A DNA stretch of 64,000 nucleotides, taken from NCBI RefSeq assembly GCF_000364445.2, contig NZ_CP043538.1, forward strand, positions 4,049,447 through 4,113,446, read 5' to 3'. The position numbers were made by a program, and so were the translations under genes. Below are positions 56,375 through 64,000 of the stretch, piece after piece (position 1 is the first letter of the stretch; each line of letters starts with the position of its first letter). The notes beneath the pieces were generated by a model. It did not search any database and was not told the origin of the DNA. It saw only the letters and a program-made list of their open reading frames with translations. The DNA is from Methylobacterium mesophilicum SR1.6/6 (GTDB lineage: Bacteria; Pseudomonadota; Alphaproteobacteria; Rhizobiales; Beijerinckiaceae).

Positions 56375-57301
56375 ATGACCGCATCCCTCCACGGCCGCAT
56401 CCGCGCCGCCGCGCCCGATCTCCGCGGGCGCCTGCTCAGCCATCAGCCACTGGCCGACCTCACCTGGTTCCGCGTCGGCGGGCCGGCCGAGGTTCTCTTC
56501 ACCCCCGCCGACGAGGAGGATCTCGCCCGCCTCCTCGGCGCCCTGGATCCGGACGTGCCGGTGACGGTCATCGGTCTCGGCTCCAACCTGATCGTGCGGG
56601 ACGGCGGCGTCCCGGGCGTTGTGGTCCGCCTCGGCGGCAAGGCCTTCGGCAGCGTCGCGATCGACGGCGATACGCTGACCGTCGGCACCGCGGTGCCGGA
56701 TATGCGCCTCGCCAAGGCGGCCGCCGAGGCCGGGCTCGACGGGCTCGCCTTCTACCGCGGCATCCCGGGCTCGATCGGCGGCGCGTTGCGCATGAACGCC
56801 GGCGCGCATGGCGGCGAGACCACCGACGTGCTGGTGGAAGCCCGCGGGATCGATCGCGGGGGCGCGTTGCGCACCTTCAGCCATGCCGACATGGACTTCT
56901 CCTACCGGCATACGGACGCCCCGGAGGACGTGATCTTTACGCGCGCCCTCTTCCGCGGCCGGCCCGGCGATCGGGTTGCCATCGAGGCCGAGATGGAGCG
57001 GGTCACGGCCGCCCGAGAGGCCGCGCAGCCGATCCGCGAGAGGACAGGCGGCTCGACCTTCGCCAACCCGGACGGCGGCAAGGCGTGGCAGCTCATCGAC
57101 GCCGCCGGCTGCCGCGGGCTGACGCGGGGCGGCGCTCAGGTCAGCGAGATGCACTGCAACTTCCTGATCAATACCGGTAGCGCGACCGCGTCCGATATCG
57201 AGCAGCTCGGCGAGGAAGTCCGGCGCCGCGTCCGCGACACCAGTGGGGTCGAGCTGCGCTGGGAGATCCGGCGCATCGGCCGGCCCACCGGCGCGACGTA
57301 A
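56375..57301 (+). CDS. murB: UDP-N-acetylmuramate dehydrogenase
   Basis: FAD/NADPH enzyme that reduces UDP-GlcNAc-enolpyruvate to UDP-MurNAc. The 308 residues carry [40 protein letters not shown] (FAD), [40 protein letters not shown] (catalytic Arg region) and [20 protein letters not shown] with the active-site Ser. The C-terminal [13 protein letters not shown] holds the conserved Glu. Length is typical of the short MurB class. Confidence 0.96.
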   Translation: MTASLHGRIRAAAPDLRGRLLSHQPLADLTWFRVGGPAEVLFTPADEEDLARLLGALDPDVPVTVIGLGSNLIVRDGGVPGVVVRLGGKAFGSVAIDGDTLTVGTAVPDMRLAKAAAEAGLDGLAFYRGIPGSIGGALRMNAGAHGGETTDVLVEARGIDRGGALRTFSHADMDFSYRHTDAPEDVIFTRALFRGRPGDRVAIEAEMERVTAAREAAQPIRERTGGSTFANPDGGKAWQLIDAAGCRGLTRGGAQVSEMHCNFLINTGSATASDIEQLGEEVRRRVRDTSGVELRWEIRRIGRPTGAT

Positions 57302-57412
57302 GAGCGGCGTTCCGGATGCGCCGGGGAGGCGGAGATACGATGCTCGGCCGCCGCAGCGACCGTTCGGGTGCGTTCAGATCCTGATTGAAGCCGATCTATT
57401 CGAGGTGCCCTG

Positions 57413-58335
57413 ATGTCCAAGCACGTCGCCGTCCTGCTGGGCGGCACCTCCGCCGAGCGCGAGGTCTCCCTCAGTTCCGGCAAGGCCTGCGCCGACGCGC
57501 TCGAAGGGGAGGGCTTCCGGGTCACGCGCGTCGATGTCGGCCCCGACATCGCCTCGGTGCTGACGACGCTCCGGCCCGACGTGGCCTTCAACGCGCTGCA
57601 CGGCCCGGACGGCGAGGACGGCACGATCCAGGGCCTGCTGGAGATCTTGAAGATTCCCTACACCCATTCCGGCGTCCTCGCCTCGGCGCTCGCGATGGAC
57701 AAGGAGAAGGCCAAGATGGCGATGCGCGCCGCCGGCGTCGACGTGCCGGGGGCCGCATCGTTAACCGTCTTGAGGCCGCCAGGACACACCCCATGCCGCC
57801 ACCCTACGTGGTGAAGCCCAACGCGGAGGGCTCATCGATGGGTGTGATCATCGTGCGCGACGGGCGCTCGCACCCGCCCCAGATCCTCGCCTCCGAGGAC
57901 TGGACCTTCGGCGAGCAAGTCCTTGTCGAACCTTACATAGCGGGTCGCGAGCTCACCTGCGGGGTGATGGGCGACAGGGCCCTCGGGGTCATCGAGGTGA
58001 AGGCCGCCAATGGGGGCTGGTACGACTACGACGCGAAATATGCCCCCGGCGGCTCGGTGCACGTGCTGCCGGCCGAACTTAAACCAAATGTTTACCAGCG
58101 TGTCCAAGAACTGTCGTTAACGGCGCATCAAGCACTGGGCTGCCGGGGCGTCAGCCGTGCCGACCTTCGCTACGACGACACACCGGGTGGAACCGGTCTG
58201 CTCGTGGTGCTGGAGGTCAACACGCAACCCGGCATGACCCAGACGAGCCTTGTGCCGGAGATGGCGGCCCATGCGGGCCTGAGTTTCGGTGAGCTCGTCC
58301 GATGGATGGTGGAGGACGCTTCCCTGAATCGCTGA
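57413..58335 (+). pseudogene. ddl: D-alanine--D-alanine ligase with an apparent frameshift
   Basis: ATP-grasp enzyme that makes D-Ala-D-Ala. The first part (from ATG 57413: [60 protein letters not shown]) ends in a premature stop at 57814. The second part, in another frame, continues as [52 protein letters not shown] and LEVNTQPGMTQTSLVPEMAA to 58335. The join lies at a run of five G at 57748-57752; a sixth G would give VPGGRIVN and one normal-length enzyme. ddl is normally essential, so a homopolymer sequencing error is likely. The 3' end overlaps ftsQ by 34 bases. Confidence 0.88.
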
Positions 58336-59255
58336 GCGGCGGCGACGCCGCCGGTCGGAGCGGCCCCGCGCGCCTCGTCGGCGCTCTCCTGGGGCGGCTC
58401 ACCGGCCGCCGCGCACGCGCGCTCTCGGTTCGCCGGCTCCGCTCCGGCCAGCGCCTCAGCGAGCGCCTGCCCCGGGGTACCGGGACCGTCGCCGTCTCTC
58501 TGTCGTTCGCCGCCGCGGCGCTCGCCGGGTTCGTGGCGAGCGGGCGCTATGACTCCTTCGTGGCCGAGCAAGGCCGCCCCCTGGACATCGCCGCGCGCCT
58601 CGCCGGCTTCGGCGTGGAGCGTGTCACCATCTCGGGCATCTCGCGGATGTACGAGCGCGAGGTGCTGGCCGCCGCCGGTATCGACTGGCGCTCCTCCGTC
58701 CCCTTCCTCGACGTCGGCGCCGTGCGCGAGAAGCTCCTGCGCGTGCCGCTGATCGCCCAGGCCTCGGTCCGCAAGATCTACCCGAACGAGATTGCCATCA
58801 CCCAGGTGGAGCGCGAGCCCGCCGCCCTCTGGCAGAAGAACGGCGAACTCAGCGTCATCGCGGCGGACGGCACGGTGATCGACGCCATGCGCGACGATCG
58901 CTACGCCAGCCTGCCCCTGGTGGTCGGCGAGGACGCCAACACCAAGCTGCCGGAATACCTCGCCCTGGTCGCCGCCGCCGGGCCGCTGGCCGACCGGATC
59001 AAGGCGGGGACCTACGTTTCCGGCCGGCGCTGGACTCTCAAGCTCGACGGCGTCGACGTGCGCCTGCCCGAGTCCGACCCGGCCGCGGCCCTCGCCCGGC
59101 TCGTCCGCTTCGAGCGCGAGGCCGGCCTCCTCGAGAAGGACATCATCGCGGTGGACCTGCGCATGCCGGACCGCCTCGTTGTGCGCCTGACCGAAGAAGC
59201 GGCCGCCGCCCGCGCGGAAGCCCAGAAGGCGAAGAAGAAGGGCGCGGCCAGCTGA
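58302..59255 (+). CDS. ftsQ: Cell division protein FtsQ
   Basis: Bitopic divisome protein of 317 residues. The N-terminal cytoplasmic part of about 60 residues is rich in Arg and Gly. One membrane helix follows (VAVSLSFAAAALAGFVAS, about 62-80), then a periplasmic POTRA domain (VERVTISGISRMYEREVLAA, about 105-175) and the FtsQ beta domain. Typical motifs are AGIDWRSSVPFLDVGAVREK, RVPLIAQASVRKIYPNEIAI and REPAALWQKNG. The Ala/Lys-rich tail ends at KKKGAAS. The start overlaps the ddl end. Confidence 0.93.
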   Translation: MDGGGRFPESLSGGDAAGRSGPARLVGALLGRLTGRRARALSVRRLRSGQRLSERLPRGTGTVAVSLSFAAAALAGFVASGRYDSFVAEQGRPLDIAARLAGFGVERVTISGISRMYEREVLAAAGIDWRSSVPFLDVGAVREKLLRVPLIAQASVRKIYPNEIAITQVEREPAALWQKNGELSVIAADGTVIDAMRDDRYASLPLVVGEDANTKLPEYLALVAAAGPLADRIKAGTYVSGRRWTLKLDGVDVRLPESDPAAALARLVRFEREAGLLEKDIIAVDLRMPDRLVVRLTEEAAAARAEAQKAKKKGAAS

Positions 59256-59307
59256 TGCCCTCGACCACGATCTCCGCCCGTCCCGCACCCCGCGTCCGGT
59301 AGCGTCA

Positions 59308-60630
59308 ATGCACAGCCAACACGGCCTCACGCCGCGCCTGAAGCCGCTCTCCGCGCGACGCTCGACCACCCTGTCGGTGCTCGACATCGGCACGAGCAAG
59401 GTGGTCTGCCTCATCGCCGAGTTGCAGCCCGCCGAGGCGCTGACGACGTTGCGCGGCCGCACCCACCTCGCGCGCATCATCGGCATCGGCCATCAGCGCT
59501 CGCTCGGCCTGAAGGGCGGCGCCATCGTCGACCTCGCCGCCGCCGAGGGCGCGATCCGTCAGGCGGTGCACGCCGCCGAGCGGATGGCCAAGGTCGAGGT
59601 CCAGTCGGTCATCGTCAACATGTCGGGCGGCCGGCTCGCCTCCCAGCACTTCCAGGCGCGGGTGAACGTCCGCTCCGGCACCGTGACGGGCAGCGACGTC
59701 GAGCGGGTGCTCGAGACCGCGAGCGCCCACGGCGTCAGCCCCGGCCGCGCCGTGCTCCACGCGCTGCCCACCGGCTACGCCCTGGACGGGCAGGGCGCCG
59801 TGATCGATCCGTCGGGCATGATCGGCGAGGCGCTGAGCGTCGACCTGCACGTTGTCACCAGCGAGCTGGCGGCGGCCCGCAACGTGATGCTGGCGGTGGA
59901 ACACTGCCACCTGGGCGTCGAGGCGGTGATCGCCACGCCTTATGCGTCCGGCCTTTCGGCGCTCGTCGACGACGAGGCCGAGATGGGCGTCTGCGTCGTC
60001 GACATGGGCGGCGGCACCACCAGCGTCGGTGTGTTCTCGGGCGGGCACCTCGTCCACGTGGACGCCCTGGCGGTGGGCGGCCACCACGTCACCATGGACA
60101 TCGCCCGCGGCCTCTCCACCCGCATGGCGGCGGCCGAGCGGCTGAAGACCCTCTACGGCTCGGCCCTGTCCACCCCGTCGGACGACCGGGACATGATCGC
60201 CGTGCACGGCGTCGGCGAGGACGAGGGCGAGGCCCCGGCCCATATCCCGCGCTCGCAGCTCGTGCGGATCATCAAGCCGCGGGTCGAGGAGGTGGTCGAG
60301 CTGGTCCGCGACCGCCTGCGGGACGCGGGCTTCGCCGCCCAGGCCGGGCGGCGCGTGGTGCTCACCGGCGGCGCCAGCCAGCTGGTCGGGCTTCCGGAGG
60401 TCGCCCGGCGCGTCCTCCAGGGGCAGGTGCGGATCGGGCGGCCGCTGGGGATCCGCGGCCTGCCCGAGGCCGCCAAGGGGCCGGCCTTCTCGGCGGCGGT
60501 GGGCCTGCTGGTCTACCCGCAGGTGGCCCACGCCGAACATTTCGAGCCGCGGGGCCACAGCGCCTTCGCGGCCACCGGAACCGGGGGCTACATCTCGCAG
60601 GTCGGCCGCTGGCTCCGAGACAGCTTCTGA
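59308..60630 (+). CDS. ftsA: Cell division protein FtsA
   Basis: Actin-like ATPase that tethers FtsZ to the membrane. The 440 residues contain phosphate-1 [20 protein letters not shown], phosphate-2 [20 protein letters not shown], the adenosine motif [20 protein letters not shown], and the SHS2 (1C) domain with [20 protein letters not shown]. The C-terminus ends in an amphipathic VGRWLRDSF, suited to membrane binding. Length is normal. It is followed by ftsZ after 92 bases. Confidence 0.96.
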   Translation: MHSQHGLTPRLKPLSARRSTTLSVLDIGTSKVVCLIAELQPAEALTTLRGRTHLARIIGIGHQRSLGLKGGAIVDLAAAEGAIRQAVHAAERMAKVEVQSVIVNMSGGRLASQHFQARVNVRSGTVTGSDVERVLETASAHGVSPGRAVLHALPTGYALDGQGAVIDPSGMIGEALSVDLHVVTSELAAARNVMLAVEHCHLGVEAVIATPYASGLSALVDDEAEMGVCVVDMGGGTTSVGVFSGGHLVHVDALAVGGHHVTMDIARGLSTRMAAAERLKTLYGSALSTPSDDRDMIAVHGVGEDEGEAPAHIPRSQLVRIIKPRVEEVVELVRDRLRDAGFAAQAGRRVVLTGGASQLVGLPEVARRVLQGQVRIGRPLGIRGLPEAAKGPAFSAAVGLLVYPQVAHAEHFEPRGHSAFAATGTGGYISQVGRWLRDSF

Positions 60631-60722
60631 AGGTTTCGCATCCGCCTTCTGGCGGGTGTGTCGACGCGAATCCGGCGCCGCGGCGCCGCACGGACAGCAA
60701 GGTTAGCGAGAGGCTCGACACC

Positions 60723-62459
60723 ATGGCCATCACACTCCAGGCGCCGGACATCCGGGAACTGAAGCCCCGCATCACCGTCTTCGGCGTCGGCGGCGCCGGC
60801 GGCAACGCCGTCAACAACATGATCGAGTCGGGCCTGCTCGGCTGCGAGTTCGTCGTGGCCAACACCGACGCGCAGGCGCTCACCTCCTCGAAGGCCGAGC
60901 GGGTGATCCAGATGGGCCTGGGCGTGACCCAGGGCCTCGGCGCCGGCTCGCACCCGGAGGTCGGCTCGGCCGCCGCCGACGAGGTGATCGACGAGATCCG
61001 CGACCAACTCTCGGGCGCCCACATGTGCTTCATCACCGCCGGCATGGGCGGCGGCACCGGCACCGGCGCCGCCCCGGTCATCGCCCGCGCGGCCCGGGAC
61101 ATGGGCATCCTGACGGTCGGCGTCGTGACCAAGCCGTTCCAGTTCGAGGGCATGCGCCGCATGCGCACCGCCGAGTCCGGCATCCAGGAGCTGCAGGCCG
61201 CGGTCGACACCCTGATCGTGATCCCGAACCAGAACCTGTTCCGGGTCGCCAACGAGAAGACCACCTTCGCCGACGCCTTCGCGATGGCCGACCAGGTGCT
61301 CTACTCGGGCGTCGCCTGCATCACCGACCTGATGGTGAAGGAGGGCCTCATCAACCTCGACTTCGCCGACGTCCGGGCGATCATGCGCGGCATGGGCAAG
61401 GCCATGATGGGCACCGGCGAGGCGTCGGGCGAGAAGCGCGCCAACCGCGCCGCCGAGGCCGCCATCGCCAATCCGCTCCTCGACGACGTCTCGATGAAGG
61501 GCGCCCGCGGCCTGCTGATCTCGATCACCGGCGGCTCGGACCTCACCCTGTACGAGCTCGACGAGGCCGCCACCCGCATCCGCGAGGAGGTCGATCAGGA
61601 CGCCAACATCATCCTGGGCGCCACCTTCGACGAGAGCCTGGACGGCATCATCCGCGTGTCGGTGGTCGCCACCGGCATCGAGCCGGCCCTGATCTCGGCG
61701 AACTCGCCGAACAACCCGGCCATCGCCGAGACCGAGCAGCGCATCGCCGAGGTCGCCGAGCGCCTGCGCGCCGAGGCCCGCTCCCGCGCCGCCTCGCCGG
61801 TGCCGAGCATCCGCACCGAGGCGTTGGCCCCGGCTCCCGCCCCGATGCCGGCCGCGCCGCAGGCGGGCCTGGACATGCGGCCCGAGCCGCGGCCCCAGAC
61901 GCATTTCGAGGCGGCCGCCCCCGTGACCCGCGACGACGTCGTCCTCGCGCCGGCTCAGCCGCGCGCCGCCGCGCCCTTCGTCCCGGCCCCTGCGCCCCAT
62001 CCGGCCGAACCCGCGCAGCCGCTCCAGGCCGGTCCGTTCGTTCCGCCGCGCGCGGCCGCGCCGGCCGGCACGCCGCTCGCCCGCGCGCCGCGGATGCCGC
62101 AGATCCACGAGCTGCCGCCGATCGCCCAGACCCAGATCATGGCGAGCCGCGCGGCCGAGGAGCCCGCACCGGAATCCAAGCGCACCTCGCTGCTCCGCCG
62201 GCTGGCGACCCTCGGATCCGGCGGCCGTCGCGACGAGGCGGACGGCGCCCCGCTTCCGACCCGGGCCGCCCCGCCGGCGGCACCCCAGCCGCAGATGGCG
62301 CAGCCGCCGGCGCCGCGCGCCCCGGCCCCTCCGGCCGTGCCGCAGTACCGTCCGGCCCAGGGCAACCTGGACGCTCAGGGCCGCGTCGCGCCGCAGCCGC
62401 GCATGATGGACGACGACCAGCTCGAGATCCCGGCCTTCCTGCGCCGCCAGGCGAACTGA
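60723..62459 (+). CDS. ftsZ: Cell division protein FtsZ
   Basis: Tubulin-like GTPase forming the Z ring. The GTPase core (about residues 1-320) shows [19 protein letters not shown], the GTP loop [37 protein letters not shown] and the T7 loop [17 protein letters not shown]. The long Ala/Pro/Arg linker (about 325-560) makes the protein 578 residues, far longer than the E. coli protein but usual in alphaproteobacteria. The conserved C-terminal peptide [14 protein letters not shown] ends the protein. A strong hairpin follows. Confidence 0.97.
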   Translation: MAITLQAPDIRELKPRITVFGVGGAGGNAVNNMIESGLLGCEFVVANTDAQALTSSKAERVIQMGLGVTQGLGAGSHPEVGSAAADEVIDEIRDQLSGAHMCFITAGMGGGTGTGAAPVIARAARDMGILTVGVVTKPFQFEGMRRMRTAESGIQELQAAVDTLIVIPNQNLFRVANEKTTFADAFAMADQVLYSGVACITDLMVKEGLINLDFADVRAIMRGMGKAMMGTGEASGEKRANRAAEAAIANPLLDDVSMKGARGLLISITGGSDLTLYELDEAATRIREEVDQDANIILGATFDESLDGIIRVSVVATGIEPALISANSPNNPAIAETEQRIAEVAERLRAEARSRAASPVPSIRTEALAPAPAPMPAAPQAGLDMRPEPRPQTHFEAAAPVTRDDVVLAPAQPRAAAPFVPAPAPHPAEPAQPLQAGPFVPPRAAAPAGTPLARAPRMPQIHELPPIAQTQIMASRAAEEPAPESKRTSLLRRLATLGSGGRRDEADGAPLPTRAAPPAAPQPQMAQPPAPRAPAPPAVPQYRPAQGNLDAQGRVAPQPRMMDDDQLEIPAFLRRQAN

Positions 62460-62490
62460 CCGGCTCCGGATCCTGAGAAGGACCCTCAAC

Positions 62491-62526
62491 GGCGCGGGAG
62501 CCGGCGGAGACGCCGGCTCCCGCGCC
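62491..62526 (+). terminator. Strong hairpin after ftsZ
   Basis: A perfect 16-base-pair GC stem (62491-62506 with 62511-62526) closed by a GAGA tetraloop (a stable GNRA type) begins 31 bases after the ftsZ stop. No U-run follows. It likely ends or protects the division-operon transcript before lpxC. Confidence 0.65.
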
Positions 62527-62737
62527 GCGTTGCAGCAACTCTGGGTTGCGATTCCGCGCACGCGCTGCCGCTTCGGCCATGCGATCGCGGCGAGTCACCT
62601 GTTGACTTGATGCATCCATGCCACAGAACGGCCGCCGGTTAGCCACGCATTAACCAACCTTTAAGCCTTTGGTGGATCAACGTTTTACTGCGGGCTGCGC
62701 GCAAGCGTGTCTGTAACACAGCGTAAGAATCCGTGAT

Positions 62738-62766
62738 TTGGCTGCCCTGTGCGGTGCAGCTATAGA
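62738..62766 (+). promoter_or_regulatory. Candidate sigma-70 promoter for lpxC
   Basis: TTGGCT (62738-62743) and TATAGA (62761-62766) are separated by 17 bases, a good match to the vegetative -35/-10 pair. It is 138 bases before the lpxC ATG, leaving a leader of about 130 bases. This agrees with separate control of lpxC after the ftsZ hairpin. Confidence 0.6.
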
Positions 62767-62904
62767 AACGTCGAGACCGAAGAGACGCGCACCAGGACAC
62801 AACCTGATAGCGTGGGCAGGGGCATCAAGCAGCGGACGGATCAGCCAGTTTCCTCACCCTCCCCGTTGGGATGGTGGGACCTGATCGCGGCCTGGGGCTA
62901 AGGA

Positions 62905-63852
62905 ATGCGAACGCATAAACAGACGACCCTCAAAGGGCCGGCGACTCTCTCGGGTATCGGGGTCCATTCCGGGAACCCCGCCGAGATCACCATCCGGCCC
63001 GCTCCCGCCAATCACGGCATCGCCTTCCTTCGAACCGGCACCACCCACGGCAACGACCGCCTGATCAAGGCCCATCACGCCCTGGTCTCCGCCACCGAGC
63101 TCTGCACCGTCCTCGGGGACGTCGAGACCGGCGCGGTGGCCACCGTCGAGCACCTGATGTCGGCCCTGTACGGGCTGGGGGTCGACAACGCCCTCGTCGA
63201 GATCGACGGGCCCGAGATGCCGATCCTCGACGGATCGGCGCTCCCCTTCGTCCAGGCGATCGACCAAGTCGGGATCGCCACCTGCGACACACCCCGGCGC
63301 TGGCTGAAGATCCTGCGCCACGTCCGCATCGAGACCGGCCGGTCCTTCGCGGAACTCCGCCCCATCGATCGGGGCTTCCGCCTCGACGTCGAGATCGATT
63401 TCGACAGTCCGGTGATCGGCCGCTCGCGCAAGGCGATGGACCTGTCGCCCGCCTCCTACCGCCGCGAGATCGCCGGCGCCCGCACCTTCGGGATGATGCG
63501 GGATGTGGAGCGCTACTGGAAGGCGGGCTTCGCCCTCGGCGCGTCCCTGGAGAACACCGTCGCGGTCGGCGAGAGCGCGGTGGTCAACCCCGAGGGCCTG
63601 CGCTTTCCGGACGAGTTCGTCCGCCACAAGGTCCTCGACGCCGTCGGCGACCTCGCCTTGGCGGGACTGCCGATCCAGGGCGCGTACCGCTCCTATTGCG
63701 GCGGCCACCGGATGAATGTCGGGGTGCTGTCCGCGCTCTTCTCCGATCGGGCCAACTACGCCATCGTCGAGGCACAGGGTTCCCGCCGCGAGACCGTGCT
63801 CTCCGAGCTGGGCGTCGGTCTGGGCATCGCCGCCTTCGCGGGCGATCTCTGA
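62905..63852 (+). CDS. lpxC: UDP-3-O-acyl-N-acetylglucosamine deacetylase
   Basis: Zinc enzyme for the committed step of lipid A synthesis. The 315-residue product has the zinc-binding TVEHLMSALYGLGVDNALVE (first His), HKVLDAVGDLALAGLP (second His and Asp) and SYCGGHRMNVGVL. The N-terminal QTTLKGPATLSGIGVHSGNP and ARTFGMMRDVERYWKAGFAL-type loops are as expected. The ATG directly follows CTAAGGA. It lies downstream of ftsZ, the usual order in proteobacteria, but with its own promoter. Confidence 0.96.
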   Translation: MRTHKQTTLKGPATLSGIGVHSGNPAEITIRPAPANHGIAFLRTGTTHGNDRLIKAHHALVSATELCTVLGDVETGAVATVEHLMSALYGLGVDNALVEIDGPEMPILDGSALPFVQAIDQVGIATCDTPRRWLKILRHVRIETGRSFAELRPIDRGFRLDVEIDFDSPVIGRSRKAMDLSPASYRREIAGARTFGMMRDVERYWKAGFALGASLENTVAVGESAVVNPEGLRFPDEFVRHKVLDAVGDLALAGLPIQGAYRSYCGGHRMNVGVLSALFSDRANYAIVEAQGSRRETVLSELGVGLGIAAFAGDL

Positions 63853-64000
63853 AAAGCGCCTGTGGCCTACAAGACACAGCCGGAAACCGATCCTGATCGC
63901 CGCAGCCTTGCCGCTTTCGTGCCCGAATCAAACGGCACGGTTTAACGGTCCGTGAACGGGAGGCACGGCCCGGAAGGGTCGGATCCCCCTCACGCGATGG
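63853..64000. other. Window end, intergenic
   Basis: These 148 bases hold no gene that I can support. They may carry the promoter of the next gene to the right, which is outside the window. Confidence 0.3.

Noticed and set aside
60588..62561. 657-residue minus-strand frame opposite ftsZ
   Set aside because: Shadow of FtsZ and its low-complexity linker.

Overview
The window looks like chromosome of a Methylobacterium-type alphaproteobacterium (Hyphomicrobiales). This is inferred from the very high GC, the family-level look of most proteins, the EgtB/EgtD ergothioneine pair, intracellular PHB depolymerase and phasin genes, GCG_CRPN-type small secreted proteins, a sigma-EcfG-like promoter, and short palindromic interspersed elements. 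I see no insertion sequence, phage, integrase or CRISPR array. Almost everything is ordinary housekeeping or accessory chromosomal sequence.

Layout. 1-660: tail of an MFS exporter, then two palindromic interspersed repeats. 659-9.9 kb: the Tol envelope cluster on the minus strand (ybgC, tolQ, tolR, tolA, tolB), broken up by a plus-strand HpcH/HpaI-type aldolase and a DUF4142 gene; ruvB and three small genes follow. 9.9-18.3 kb: GGDEF and LuxR-type regulators, topoisomerase IB, a glycosyltransferase/methyltransferase pair, an FMN reductase, cytochrome b561, and a dehydrogenase translationally coupled to an AprI/Inh-like protein. 18.6-25.9 kb: leuC, tRNA-Leu(CAG), a PAS protein, phaZ and a frameshifted HWE-type histidine kinase. 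25.9-30.3 kb: a catabolic module with a Tat-exported lactonase-like amidohydrolase, a tartrate-dehydrogenase-like enzyme, an MFS transporter and a divergent GntR regulator. 30.4-33.3 kb: an OmpR/EnvZ-type two-component system followed by two GCG_CRPN genes. 33.3-43.2 kb: phosphate transporter with its DUF47 partner, a cache protein, murI, egtB-egtD, an adenylate cyclase and an amine oxidase. 43.3-51.4 kb: clpA, clpS, a phasin, a DD-carboxypeptidase with SPOR domain, and a DegP-like/DnaJ-like operon. 51.9-63.9 kb: the distal division and cell-wall (dcw) cluster ftsW-murG-murC-murB-ddl-ftsQ-ftsA-ftsZ-lpxC.

Most notable points. A RelE/antitoxin pair sits antisense between murC and murB, and its toxin has an in-frame amber stop at codon 33. 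ddl and the histidine kinase each carry an apparent single-base G-run frameshift, which may be sequencing errors. A long motif plus ribosome-site leader is shared by the lactonase and MFS genes and points to one regulon. A 17-base direct-repeat element lies both before the response regulator and after its kinase gene. The GGDEF protein has a receiver domain without its phospho-acceptor aspartate. No pal gene follows tolB, and no murD precedes ftsW.

Functionally, the window is dominated by envelope work: Tol-dependent constriction, peptidoglycan precursor synthesis (murI, murG, murC, murB, ddl), the divisome (ftsW, Q, A, Z), lipid A (lpxC), peptidoglycan trimming and envelope proteolysis. Around that core are regulatory and carbon-storage accessory genes.
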